Positions 10,174 to 25,100 of a DNA stretch of 64,000 nucleotides are shown piece after piece. The notes under the pieces are model-generated. The model ran no database searches. It was not told the DNA's origin and worked only from the letters and a program-made list of their open reading frames with translations. Within the stretch, counting starts at the first letter, position 1. Each line of letters starts with the position of its first letter. A program made the translations under genes and the position numbers. The stretch is from Ooceraea biroi. Its lineage: Eukaryota; Arthropoda; Insecta; Hymenoptera; Formicidae. The DNA is taken from NCBI RefSeq assembly GCF_003672135.1, contig NC_039519.1, forward strand, positions 5,518,001 through 5,582,000, read 5' to 3'.

Positions 10174-13100
10174 CAAGGAAGATTAAAATTTCGATTGATT
10201 ATTCCTTTACGATTAATTAATCATTTCTAATTTCACTATCAGAATAAAGCGATAAGATTGTTATTTTATCTACGTTTACTCAAATCTCTATGAATCTTTC
10301 ATCTTTTCCTCACGATGACGTGTCATATGCAAGGTCTCGCGGTATCTCGAACTCGAGGGTTAATTCTGCCATACACAATGGAGTCAATCCGAAAGACTAG
10401 GTCAAGAGAAGAGAATGGATTAATGAAGAAGAAATCGCTCGATTTTGCATCCTATACTTGGCTTGTATCAACAACGCAAAGTGTAGTCTCGATGTCAGAA
10501 ACTTGGCATTTTGCATTACCTCATCCCTCTCTCTTAATCCTGTCAAATCGAGCGGTTCATACTAAAAGTGCATCATTAATTTTGGCTTCATTAAACTTTG
10601 CGACAATTCTTTTTCAAGGAAACTTAGTTTCCTTGAAAAAGAGTTCATGACTGAATAGAATAAAGTACCAATTATTGAGTGATTTAAAAACTCGATTAAT
10701 TTACATATATTTGTCGTTCCAATTTAGTATCATAATTGAGTTGATTTGCTCTATTCTCGTATTCTTCTATAATCGAGAAATTTTTAAAAAACTGATCAGA
10801 AAGCTTGAAACAGTAATCATGGTAAATTGGTGGTTTTATTTTTCAAGCGAAAAATATTGTTTTGCAGTTTTAATTTTTGATATCTGCTATGGGGACGCGA
10901 CTGTTCGTTGTGATAACATGATGCACTGGCCGCGTCGATAACATTATAATTTAGCTTTGAATACGAACATGAATGGAATAATACCGATATACGTGGTTTA
11001 ATTTCCCAGGAAATTCATAGTTACATGTTGAATATTGTGTTAGTCTTTTCATCCAGATAACTTTCAATATAAAATAAAGCACGTCACACATATTAATGTA
11101 ATAAATTCTCAGGTATTATATTGCTATTTTTTATTATGTTACTAGTATTTACTAAAAAATAATAATATTGCAATTAAGAATGATATTTTACCTTTATTTT
11201 ATTGAACTGTGACTTTTGACAGACTCAGAACTCTTTAAAGAAATTTTTCATCAAGATTTTCATCAAAATTTTGTCATCAAGATACATGCTAACTATTTAT
11301 TTTTAGTTTTAATGAATTTTCACAAATTTCTGTCTCGCTCTTGAAAGAAATTGAATGTTACTTGATAAACATTGAGCGCAAAGTGCAAAGACAATACAAG
11401 ATGTCTGTAAATAATTACACGAGAACTTCTTTCGGCGGACCGCAAAACGAGAGAGATAAGAAAAGAAAGAAGAGCTTTTATGAAATCTCTGCTTCATCCT
11501 GAGCGTTCTTCGAAAAACGAGGTCTCGTGTACCTTTCTCTGACCAACTGAACCCATTTGGACTGTAAAACGTGATCACGTTCACAGTGTTATTTACCCGA
11601 CACTTTATTAGCTGCTGCTGCCTTTATCTGGCCATCGAAATTTATCGATGATGGAAGCACGTCGGGATTCGCTGATTTTGTTATTTCCAAGATCCGTAGA
11701 TAGTATATTGATCAAATAAAGAAAATCTTATAAATTATATCTGTTAATGTAAATATCGTGTTACTGGTATTATCATCATAGATAGACTACAAGAATTTTA
11801 CATATCAAGCCGACGATGTAGGTCACGTGGATAGATAATCGACCTAGTTTGATGCCGACGTATCGAACTTCGCGTTCATACACAGAATTCTTTGCATTTC
11901 ACGGAGAAAAAGCAGCGTATTGTATACCTCGATCTTGATTCGCGAATAACGGCATTAGTCTTGCAGCTTAGCACGACCAAAGAAATATTTTTAAATGTCA
12001 AGTATAATGAAAAATAGAGAAAACTAGGGAAATTATTGAATTTATAAATATAATAATATATTTTTATTAATTTTATATACATATATATTTCCTGGATAAT
12101 ACAATTTTTATATAATAAAAAAATATAATAGATATTGAAAGAACGAAAGACATATATATATATAAATAAAATAATTTTAAAAAGTATTTATTTAATACTT
12201 CTTTACGATGCACGTACGAAAATTAAAAAATTAAATTTAAGAAAATTATTTAACAACAAACATGTTTTCTTTAATTCCAATCAAGGTACCAGTAATTATA
12301 CATTTCTTTATTACGTTAATTGTTCATAAACGCACGGTTGAACTAAAGCAGCTGGCATCCTTACTTTCGCCGTATTTTATTCTCTATTTTCCACTGCATT
12401 CTTTTATATAGTAAAAAAAGTATTAATTTTCGTTCTAGCACGCGCTTAAAAGCGGAGTTAACGAAGTTTCGCGTTCTAGCGATGAAAAATCAAGAACTCT
12501 ACACTGTGACTGTGCCGTGACTGCCGTGGAGAATCAAGTGCGATTGTGAGATTTGCATTTAAATTAATCTTCCACAGTAAACGACCAGCTGTTTTGCGGA
12601 ATCTTGCAATTAACATGCGGCATCAGACTAATCGAAGATTATTTACCCTTCAAGGTACACATCTTCTTTATTCCTTCACAAATTTATACCCTTTTTGCAG
12701 AATTATACTTATTAATTTCGTTTTCTATTTTTTTTTGTTGAAAGGATGAAAAACAATATTGATACATTTGGATCATAATGAGAACACGAGAATAAGCGCA
12801 TCGTATACTAATCGGCAAGGCAAATACAAATGAAAGAGAGAGAAAGAATAGTAGGAATGTGTTTTCTAGTCCGAGAAGGGATGGATTGCATCGAAGAGCG
12901 CATCAAGGGCGGGCCACGATGCACGCATGAACGGAAGAGTGAATCGTTGCAGTATTCTGTTGCATTTCTGAAAGAGAGGAAGAGAGAGAGAGAGAAGCAA
13001 GATCTCCAATTTCGTGAGAATATGTCGAGCATGAAGTGTACACTATGCCGTGTAGTGGATCTCCTTCTCTCCCCCTCTGTCCGCCGATCGGCAGACTTCC

Positions 13101-16100
13101 TCTTGGATGCGTCTACATTTCGCGAGCTAGACCTGTCTGAGTTGGTGAACGGGAAAAGCAAAGTCTTCACGGGCACTTTCCAGACGTATAACGTTAGATC
13201 GAGATCGTCCGAGCACTTGCGAGAAAATAGCTAAACTTGTCTTACATCTTGCGTAAGACCATCCTACGTAAACATCGATCGAGGATAATTGTAGTTTAAT
13301 CGATATCACAAGTTACTCGAGAAATTGAATTAATAAAGGGATATAAAATTGAAAATCATTTTCAATTATTTTTATTGCAGTGATCCATGTTTATAATCGA
13401 TTGTCTGGCAGTAGATCTTGCACTTCAGTTCCCTATTAAGAGATTGGATTTCCTTTCTGTCATTTCATAAAAACAATTGTTTTGCAAAAAAATATACAAC
13501 TTCAGTTAAGGACTTCATAAGAACTTCAGTTTTTCTGAAGAGTGCAATTGGAACCCATACAGCACGAAAACATTTCAGAAATATTTCAGAAGTATTTCAT
13601 CTGACAGACGAAAGCATCTCATAAGCATTGCAAAATGTTTCTGCAACAGTTATGAGACAACTCCGGAATAGCAAAATATCCGCGACACTTGCATTCAAAA
13701 CCTTATAGAAAGGTTGCTGAAAGGTACAGATCAATCTGCAACCTTTCTGAAATATTGCCGAAAGATGATTAAAATAGCTGAAATCTTTTTGATATATTAC
13801 TGAAGGTTAATTGAAATAAGTTTGAAACTTTCCTATGATGTTGCACACAAATTACAAAGCTCTTATTCAAATCAATTGAAAATACTTCAGAAATTATATT
13901 GAAATTTATTATACGAGTATTCAGAAGATTGCAAATACTAAAAAGTTATAATAAAAATTATATATAAAATGTATTTATTATTTTTATTGTACGTTTTTAT
14001 TTAATATTTGCAATCTAATTAATATAATAAATATGCTTAATGAAAAAAATACATAATATATATAAGATGTATATAGATATGCACATACATAGCTAAACCA
14101 AGTATTCACCAAGTTTCCCTTTAAAAAGCGTCAATTGTTGGCACATTGACAAAGAGCCATTCTTATATTATATATTTCCCTTTTTCTTCCTCCAAATAGT
14201 TGATTAAAAGGAAAGAATTATATAGATATATAATTCTCTGTTCAACCAACGCTTATATTTGAAAGAAAAAAAGGATACGTGAAGATAATGCATTTTTTGG
14301 TCAACTGGTTAGCTTCACTAAAGATCGAACACTTGGTCTAGGTATATATATATATATATATAATTTTACTTTTTACAATATTCACATTTTTTCAAATTTA
14401 TTGCACGTGGTAGGTTTTAGAAACATTTCTGTTGCAACATTTCGTATGACATATTGCGGAATCCTTTGAGAAATGTTGCATATGAAATGTGAAATCTTGA
14501 AATGATTTTAAAACCTTCCTGAAAGCTTTCTGTATTAATCGGTGCTGTATGGGAAGAGAGCCCGGACGATTGAGAATAATTTCCTTGACTTTATTAACGC
14601 TTTATTTTAAAACCGTTAACAATGGATCTTAGCTGCACATCAGTAGATATACTCGAAACGAGACTAATTAATTCAATGGAAGGAAAAAGAGGAAAAAAGC
14701 GTTAATGTTGAGACACACTGTACCAGTTACACGAACGTTAACGTGTACGTTAGCGGCTTTTGCCGACGAGATCTCGTTTGCATGAAAATAACGTGCTCGA
14801 TTAGCATACGTACTCTGTGAGATTCTAAAATTATGCCTCACGCTCCGCCGTGCACGCGTCACGCGATCTAAAAGCGGTCGAGATTTCCGTAGACAATACC
14901 GGAGACGAACGATGAAACAAAAGCCGCTTATCGGATGATTTCAGATGTCCATCACAATGGACACGTAGTTTGTTTTTTAATCGTAGTGCGCAACTTGTTT
15001 TGCAGATAAACGATGCAGGCAAAACAGTTGCACAAATCTTCAAGGTATAAAAAGTGCTATGATCAAAAGTTACGTTTTTCTTTCGTCATACGTCCACGAT
15101 TAATGACCGCAATTTTAAAACCGATCTGACTCAAAAAGAATTATCAAAAATTCTTGAGTTGTTCATGGCGTTATTAACGACTCATGAAAGATTCACGAAA
15201 TTCTTTTAATAAATGCAGACCAAGCTTTGCAAGGGCTATGTTCTATGAAATTATGACTCAAATATCTTTTAGTTATTGGCGCAATACATATTATAGATTC
15301 GTAGACATAATACAATTTATATTAGAATATAAAACATTGTAAAATCCTATATAAGATAATTTTTCATCATTTTGAATACAACGTTCCTTTAATAAAGTAC
15401 GAATGTGGCCACAGCATAAGTTACATCATGCTTCCGATGTTTTTTTCATACAAGAGATGCAATTGTACACCATTTTCCTTCCAAACATTCAATTAACACT
15501 CCTCGCGCATGCCAAGTCCGCGCTGAATCGGGAAAATGATTTCCCGGAACTTCCGTGCCGACGTGCTATTTCGCAGTTGATGTCGTATTTTTAGAAGTGT
15601 CTGACGAGCAGATTAAGGTCGCAGCTTTGCCTTAATTGGCAGACCAAAAGCCAGACAACATTGCGGTGACTTGTCGCGAGATTAGAAGGCTCCGTTCAAT
15701 AAGTCAGGTGCTTCTTCCGTAATTCCCGCTTGATTCGCGAGGAACTTCACGAGAGCGATTTTCGTTTTCATTCTTCCTCTAATTCAGACTGTGTCTGTTC
15801 GCATATAGTTCTTGAAGTGCTTTGTGCTCAACCGAGTGCTCAATCAAGCGTTCTGGTTACCCACATGGTTACTCAGATGCATTCAAACAAGTATTGGGTC
15901 GTCCGGAAAGTTCGTGCCGATTTTGAAGGAAAATTCAAAGGCAACATTTTTTTATGTCGATAAATATTTATTGACTTATGTATGCACCGTTTTGTTTCAC
16001 AACCTTTGTCCATCTTTCACGCAACTGGAAGATTCCATTCTCCCAGAACTTCTTAGGTTTCTCGGCGAAAAACTCCTCAAGGTGGTTTTTTATGTCGATC

Positions 16101-19100
16101 AAAGAGTTGAAGTTCTTGCCGCTAAGAGAATTTTGCAAAGACCTAAATAAGTGAAAGTCTGAAGGTGCAATGTCTGGTGAATACGGTGGGTGAGGTGGCA
16201 CATCCCAGCCAAACTCCAACAATTTTTGTCGGGTAGTCAAAGAAACATGAGGTCTGGCATTGTCCTGATGGAACACGACGCCCTTCCTATTGGCTAATTC
16301 TGGACGTTTTTCCTGAATCGCTGTCTTTAATTCGTCCAGTTGCGAGCAGTACTTATCTGCATTTATCGTTTGGTTGTGTGGTAGGAGCTCATAATATAGG
16401 ATTCCTTTCCAATCCCACCAGACACAGAGCATGACTTTTTTTGGATGAAGGTCGGCTTTCGGAGTGGTTAATGCTGGTACATTTCGCTTACCCCAGGATC
16501 TTTTTCATTCTATTGGGTCGTCCGGAAAGTTCGTGCCGATTTTGAAGGAAAATTCAAAGGCAACATTTTTTTATGTCGATAAATATTTATTGACTTATGT
16601 ATGCACCGTTTTGTTTCACAACCTTTGTCCATCTTTCACGCAACTGGAAGATTCCATTCTCCCAGAACTTCTTAGGTTTCTCGGCGAAAAACTCCTCAAG
16701 GTGGTTTTTTATGTCGATCAAAGAGTTGAAGTTCTTGCCGCTAAGAGAATTTTGCAAAGACCTAAATAAGTGAAAGTCTGAAGGTGCAATGTCTGGTGAA
16801 TACGGTGGGTGAGGTGGCACATCCCAGCCAAACTCCAACAATTTTTGTCGGGTAGTCAAAGAAACATGAGGTCTGGCATTGTCCTGATGGAACACGACGC
16901 CCTTCCTATTGGCTAATTCTGGACGTTTTTCCTGAATCGCTGTCTTTAATTCGTCCAGTTGCGAGCAGTACTTATCTGCATTTATCGTTTGGTTGTGTGG
17001 TAGGAGCTCATAATATAGGATTCCTTTCCAATCCCACCAGACACAGAGCATGACTTTTTTTGGATGAAGGCCGGCTTTCGGAGTGGTTAATGCTGGTTCA
17101 TTTCGCTTACCCCAGGATCTTTTTCATTCTATTGGGTCGTCCGGAAAGTTCGTGCCGATTTTGAAGGAAAATTCAAAGGCAACATTTTTTTATGTCGATA
17201 AATATTTATTGACTTATGTATGCACCGTTTTGTTTCACAACCTTTGTCCATCTTTCACGCAACTGGAAGATTCCATTCTCCCAGAACTTCTTAGGTTTCT
17301 CGGCGAAAAACTCCTCAAGGTGGTTTTTTATGTCGATCAAAGAGTTGAAGTTCTTGCCGCTAAGAGAATTTTGCAAAGACCTAAATAAGTGAAAGTCTGA
17401 AGGTGCAATGTCTGGTGAATACGGTGGGTGAGGTGGCACATCCCAGCCAAACTCCAACAATTTTTGTCGGGTAGTCAAAGAAACATGAGGTCTGGCATTG
17501 TCCTGATGGAACACGACGCCCTTCCTATTGGCTAATTCTGGACGTTTTTCCTGAATCGCTGTCTTTAATTCGTCCAGTTGCGAGCAGTACTTATCTGCAT
17601 TTATCGTTTGGTTGTGTGGTAGGAGCTCATAATATAGGATTCCTTTCCAATCCCACCAGACACAGAGCATGACTTTTTTTGGATGAAGGCCGGCTTTCGG
17701 AGTGGTTAATGCTGGTTCATTTCGCTTACCCCAGGATCTTTTTCGTTCTACATTGTTGTAAATGATCCATTTTTCGTCACCCGTCACTAATTGCTTCAAA
17801 AATGGTACGTTTTCGTTGCGCTTGTACAGCGAGTCGCAGATGAAAATGCGATCCGTTAAATTTTTTTCGACCAAATTATGCGGAACCCATACATCATAGC
17901 GACTTTACGTAACCAAGCTTCACTACATGATCCTGGACAGCGGTTTTCGATATTTTCAGTATCTCTGCTAATTCACGTGTCGTGTAGCGCGGGTTATTCT
18001 CGATCAGTGTCTTGATTTGGTCATCATCAGTAGTAGAGGGTCTGCCCGAGCGTTCTTGGTCTTTAAGGTTAAAATCACCAGCTCTAAACTTAGCGAACCA
18101 CTTACGTACGGTTCTTTCAGCTAAAGCGCCTTCTCCGTAAACAGAACATATCGAATTTGTTGCTTGTGAGGCATTTTTGCCTTTCCGGTAATAGAAAAGC
18201 ATCAAGTGTCTAAAATGTTCTTTGTTTTCTTCCATCTTCAAAAGAGTAAAAAACTGATACGAATCAATTTATCTGAAACAACTTTTTTCCTAAAGATGCG
18301 TTGAAATGTCACCTTTAAGCATATGTATATAAATCGTATGTTTTCAATAACATTGATATATTCAGACATGTTCCAACGCCATCTATTAAAAATCGGCACG
18401 AACTTTCCGGACGACCCAATATATGCACAGGAAAAGTATAAAATTTCTTATTTTTTATTTGAGCAGAATTAATTCCTTATGACAGTTCACATTTATGTCA
18501 AATACTTGCTCTTGTATGCCTCCACTTGTTCTAAAACTTGTCGTTTAATCTTTTCGGATTTATTGGGACACAAATATCCCGAAGGAAGTATTTGAAATAA
18601 ACTTAATAATTTGTTTACGTCATTATCGTGTAACATCGTTTGCGATGTGAAGAAATTAAAATTTGTTTTGCTAAATTGTTCATGTTTAAAATGTCTTCTC
18701 GAAGAAATTTGTTAAAAGAGTCCTGAGAACGTACCGCGATTGCTGGCTTGAAAATTGCCGTGAAGTATTTACTCCGGGGCCGGTTAACTTTACTGCATAG
18801 TTAAATCTTTTCTCGCGTTTTCGTGTGAAATCGGCCATTTCTATTCTTTTTCATTTTGTCGTATCCGTCTTCGTTTTACTTCACGCTTTTTTCCCCGTGC
18901 TTTTTGTTATTCATGAAGCAGAGGCAACTCGTCATTACAAAGGAATAAAACTTTTGCTTTTGCTGTTTCTCATTAAAATTCTCAATGGAAAAAAAGAGAG
19001 AGACGATGAATGCGTTTATTGTAGCATGGAATCCTAAGTTTCATCAGAAGCCATTTGTACAATGCATCCTTCGTAAATTTGCGATCTTATTACCTATATT

Positions 19101-22100
19101 TAAAAATATTGTAATTGATCTGTATTGTAAACTGTATTACATATAGGATATTTCTTATAAAATATAATGATCTTAATTATAGTTTTTGCTCCAATTGTTT
19201 TAAACATAAAATTTATATGGCTTTTTGTATAAAAATTGATAGAATATTCTGATTATATTAAGTATGACTTACGTACGATTTACATTGCATTAAATGAAAA
19301 CTGAAGAAGAAAAAAATGAAGAAATTTAAGTATTCAAAGACTCGCGAAGGGGGAACATAACGAAAGCATTCTTGACGCGTTCTAACTTTATACTATGCAT
19401 GCTGAGGTGCAGGAACGCATGCCTGCTGCAAATTGAGCGATCGAGCGAACTACTAGAGTATCAGGGTGATGAATCCGATTAGTCACGGATCATCTCATAC
19501 TTCGATCCTAACTTCCTCGACGGAGTTAAACTGCGTAGTGTGATAATTTGATCAAATTCGCATCGATTCACGATACCATCCCTCATGCGTTTATATTTGC
19601 ATTCGTCTGCAAAGTAAAAGGAAATTCCGTTCAAATCGTTTTCGCAAAAACAAATATTAACTGATGAGAAAGAGAGAGAGAGGAATAATTCCTATCAAAG
19701 TATTTTGAAATAAACGTCACTATATTAAGTCGTGATTATTAATATTAATTGTATCAAGTTTATATTCGGGCTAACAAAGAAAAATATTATTTGTTTGATA
19801 TTGGGCATTAGTATAGTTTTTGAATTAATTGCAACCTGAATTGAAAGTTTACTCAACTTGAAATATATCTTCAGAACCAAAGAATTTTACTCGGAGCTTA
19901 ATTGCAAAGCTAAACTTAAACAATTAAATAATTAAAGATGTTACATGTATTGATCTCATATAATTTTGAGCTTTGTTGAATTTTCTGTCTTGTTTCAGAC
20001 TTACGATCAAAGCGGGCTGTCCAATGAATCTCGAGGACTTTCCGATGGATACACAGAGATGTCCATTACAATTCGGCAGCTGTGAGTTTAGTACAGATTT
20101 ATTTATTTATTTCGTGATCCTCAAGGATGTCATTATCCTCTCCCTTATCCCTTACCTTTTCTCCTCAACGGCACTCGTACCCTTATCGATCCACGCTGTA
20201 AGAAGATCTTGATGTCGAGATAACGAGAGTGATTTATTCATCCCCCGAGTTTCTTAAAAAAATTATGCAGCATAAGTCTTTGCCTTACCAATTTGATACT
20301 CTATTACAACGTAAGATCATGAATTAAAAATGTACTTTTTAATATTGCATATATTAGTATATTTATATATGAGATAAAATAATTTAAAAAACCGTGTCTA
20401 AATTAAATTTTACATAAAACTCTAAAAATTGTAAGTGACGACTTAATAATACTCAGAAACATTTAGTTACTACTTGTCTTTTGCAAGATAATACGTCGAG
20501 TATTCTTTTCACAAAACACAAAAGTAATCTGTTTGCAGTTAGTTACACGACACGCGACGTAATCTACAAGTGGAACAGTGCGAGACAGGTCGCTATAGCA
20601 GAGGACATGAAACTGTCGCAATTTGATCTGGTCGCCAATCCCACCGCGAATCACTCGACTGCACCGGGATTCTCACATGGTGAGTGAAACTATGTCCGGT
20701 TGATTAATGTGTCTTCTCGTACAAAAAGAAAAACAAAAACCTCAATTACGTCATATTATAAAAACTGAACAATAACATGAATCGGTAAAAATAAAATACT
20801 GTACAAATTTTTATGCATAATTATAACACACATATAATTCTATTTAATATATGTGAGATATTGTATCTTAACTATTATATAATTATATTATATTAAATAC
20901 CTAAAAACATGAGAAGGAATCAGTAGCAATCAGTCCAAGTCAAAGTAGCTTTAGCAAGAAATGCAGGCGAAAGCCCGAAATTCTATAGAAAGCTTGGTCG
21001 AGGAGGATGTGTTCCTCGTGCACCTAGCATTCCCGTAAATATCGAAGGCGAAGAAGGGAATACGTGCGGGGGTAGCGTGGCAAACGAGGTATCATCGAAA
21101 GTCGTGTAGACTAATTGCACCCTTCTCTAAAAGACGGCTTCTGCCTCTCTCACTTCCTCTTTCTCTTTCTCTCTCTTTCTTTCTGTCTTTGTCCCTCATT
21201 CTCAAGTTTTCATTGTCCGTTCGCGTCAGTGAACGGCCGAAAAGCTCGGAAGCTCCTTAGACCTGGCTGCAAATTTTAATTGGATTATTATCGATTAATA
21301 AACGGCAAGCAGCCAAGCCACCATGGTCTCTACTGCTTCATGATTCAATTGTGCAATTATTGAGGAAATTTACTTGAAGTCGTTGAATGCGCGAATTAAA
21401 AGGAATTCGTATAATAGCGTTAAGGAAGAATGTCATCGCAACAATAATCATATATGATTTTGTTGGAAAAATCATACAAATACGTACAGAGCAAGACACG
21501 CCGCATGTACGCATTCACGCATACGACAAATTTATTAAAATATTTAAAGATATATTGTATAACATATAATTTGCTGATTTTCTTAAGTATTTAACTTCTT
21601 TCATCTGTTATCAAATCCACTTCTCTCAGCCACGTTAAAATACAATATGTTTCAGCGAACTACTCGATACTCCACGTGTACTTCCACTTGCAAAGGCACA
21701 TGGGCAACTTCCTAATACAGGTATATGGTCCTTGCGTTCTGCTGGTCGTCTTGTCTTGGGTCTCCTTCTGGTTAAACAGAGAAGCCACCGCTGATCGAGT
21801 GTCACTAGGTAAGAGTAGTTCATTGCCATTAATATTAGAAGCTTTGAGACTTCGACCGTTGTAATGTGTACTTTATATGAGCATCGCTTTGTACACCCGT
21901 GAGAGATGTGTACCGTAAACGCGTAAATCGATGTATAATACCGGTGCGAACAAAATGCATCAAAAGGAATTTACATTAATTGTAAGCGCGAAAGCACGTG
22001 AACCGTATAATTCAGCATGCACCGCAAACGCGCTAACAATTTCTCATTAAGCTCGTAACTTCAATGCATCAAAAGCGAAGAGTAATGCCGCTTTTTTAAT

Positions 22101-25100
22101 TTATATCTTCAAAAGATATGTGAACATACAATAGATGTTATGTTTCAAAATTCTCGATTTAAATTGTGACAATAGAAAATTCTTAAGCATAATAATTTAT
22201 ATTTGGTTTAATTGTCACATTTTATTTCAGGCATAACTACCGTGCTGACGATGACATTCTTAGGACTGGAAGCTAGAACCGACCTGCCGAAAGTTCCCTA
22301 TCCGACTGCTCTGGATTTTTTCGTCTTTCTCTCATTTGCTTTCATTTTCGCCACTATAATACAATTTGCGGTGGTACATTACTTCACCAAGTACGGCTCG
22401 GGCGAGTGTTACTTCATCTCTGATCTGAGCGATACTGAAAGCTCGAGCGAAGAAGAAGACGTAGCCAGAAGGCTGGTGAAAAGTCAACCGGTAAATCTCG
22501 TTAAACAAATAAGGAAATTATTTATTTCTACATTTATCGATTCATGTTTAAGAAATATATGTGATGTATAAGATGGCTCTTTTTTCAGAATTTTTTAAGA
22601 AACAGAAATTTAGAATTTATGAAGTCTAAGAAATTTATTTCTAAAATAAATTGAAAATAAGTAATAATAAAACACAACGGATATATTTTCCTTTTTAAAA
22701 TCTTAATTCACAATATATTGGGTTGGCCAAAAAGTAATTGCGTTTTTTTCCAATAGATGGACATACATGTCTTGAAATGTAACTAACTTCATTCTAAACC
22801 GCAAATTCATTATGTAGGTTAACAACTCACAGTTCAAGCCTGTTTTACAAAAAGAAAGTACACGATTTCGTTAACAATTGTTTCTTTGCCGTCGATTTCA
22901 AAATGGAAAATCAAAAAGAACATTTTCCTCATATTTTCTTTTATTACTTCCGAAAAGGGAAAAACGCCGTGCAAGCTCATAAAAAGTTATCTGATGTATA
23001 TGGCGAAGATGCTTTAAAACTGCGGCAGTGTCAAAATTCGTTTACTAAATTTCGATCTGCAGATTTTAATGTGAAAGATGCACCACGCTCAGGAAGGCCA
23101 ATCGAAATTGATGATGACAAACTAAAGGCACTGATCGATTCCAATCGGCGTTTAACGACACGAGAGATTGCTGAGAATCTTAACACATCGAAATCGAGTG
23201 TTGAAAAGCATTTAAAACGACTTGGATACATTAGTAAGCTCGATATTTGGGTACCACATGAGCTGAAAGAAATTCATCTCACTAAGCGTATTGACATCTG
23301 CGATTCTCTTTTGAAACGTGAGGAAAATGATCCGTTTTTGAAACGTATGATAACAGGAGACGAAAAATGGATCGTCTACAACAACGTCAAACGAAAAAGA
23401 TGGTGGAGCAAGCGTGATGAACCTGCTGAAAGCACTTGAAAAGCAGACATTCACCAAAGAAAGATTATGCTGTCAGTCTGGTGGGACTTTAAAGGTATCG
23501 TGTATTTTGAGCTGCTTGCAAGGAATCAAACCATTCATTCAGACGTATACTGTCGTCAACTGGATTACCATCAAACAGAAACGTCGAGAATTGGTGAATC
23601 GCAAGGGTGTTGTGTTTCACCATGATAACGCTAGACCACGTACAAGTTTGGTCACTCGTGAAAAATTGTTGCAGCTTGGATGGGATGTGTTACCACATCC
23701 ACCATATTCGCCAGACCTGGCACCATCAGATTACCATTCGTTTCGTTCTTTGCAAAACGCCTTGAATGGTAAAACCTTGACTGCTGATGAGGATATCAAA
23801 TCGTTGTTGGAATTGTTTTTTGCTGAAAAAGATAAGAACTTTTTTGAGCGCGGAATCATGAAGTTGCCTGAAAAATGGCAAAAGATAATCAAACAAAATG
23901 GACAATATATTGTTTAATAAAGTTTTTGTTTCCCATGAAAAATTTGCCTTTTATTTATATAAAAAAAACGCAATTACTTTTTGGCCAACCCAATATTATA
24001 TATATTATATATTATATATTATATTAATATATATTGGGTTGGCCAAAAAGTAATTGCATTTTTTTCCAATAGATAGACATACATTGTCTTGAAATGTAAC
24101 TAACTTCATTCTAAACCGCAAATTCATTATGTAGGTTAACAACTCACAGTTCAAGCCTGTTTTAGAAAAAGAAAGTACACGATTTCGTTAACAATTGTTT
24201 CTTTGCCGTCCATTTCAAAATGGAAAATCAAAAAGAACATTTTCCTCATATTTTCTTTTATTACTTCCGAAAAGGGAAAAACGCTGTGCAAGCTCATAAA
24301 AAGTTATGTGATGTATATGGCGAAGATGCTTTAAAACTGCGGCAGTGTCAAAATTCGTTTACTAAATTTCGATCTGGAGATTTTAATGTGAAAGATGCAC
24401 CACGCTCAGGAAGGCCAATCGAAATTGATGATGACAAACTAAAGGCACTGATCGATTCCAATCGGCGTTTAACGACACGAGAGATTGCTGAGAATCTTAA
24501 CGTATCGAAATCGAGTGTTGAAAACCATTTAAAACGACTTGGATACATTAGTAAGCTCGATTATTGGGTACCACATGAGCTGAAAGAAATTCATCTCACT
24601 AAGCGTATTGACATCTGCGATTCTCTTTTGAAACGTGAGGAAAATGATCCATTTTTGAGACGTATGATAACAGGCGACGAAAAATGGATCGTCTACAACA
24701 ACGTCAAACGAAAAAGATGGTGGAGCAAGCGTGATGAACCTGCTGAAAGCACTTGAAAAGCAGACATTCACCAAAGAAAGATTATGCTGTCAGTCTGGTG
24801 GGACTTTAAAGGTATCGTGTATTTTGAGCTGCTTGCAAGAAATCAAACCATTCATTCAGACGTATACTGTCGTCAACTGGATTACCATCAAACAGAAACG
24901 TCGAGAATTGGTGAATCGCAAGGGTGTTGTGTTTCACCATGATAACGCTAGACCACGTACAAGTTTGGTCACTCGTGAAAAATTGTTGCAGCTTGGATGG
25001 GATGTGTTACCACATCCACCATATTCGCCAGACCTGGCACCATCAGATTACCATTCGTTTCGTTCTTTGCAAAACGCCTTGAATGGTAAAACCTTGACTG

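Noticed and set aside
12808..13234. Frames of 122 and 134 codons on opposite strands
   Set aside because: Low-complexity Arg/Glu/Ser content in a Grd intron, open on both strands, no family similarity.
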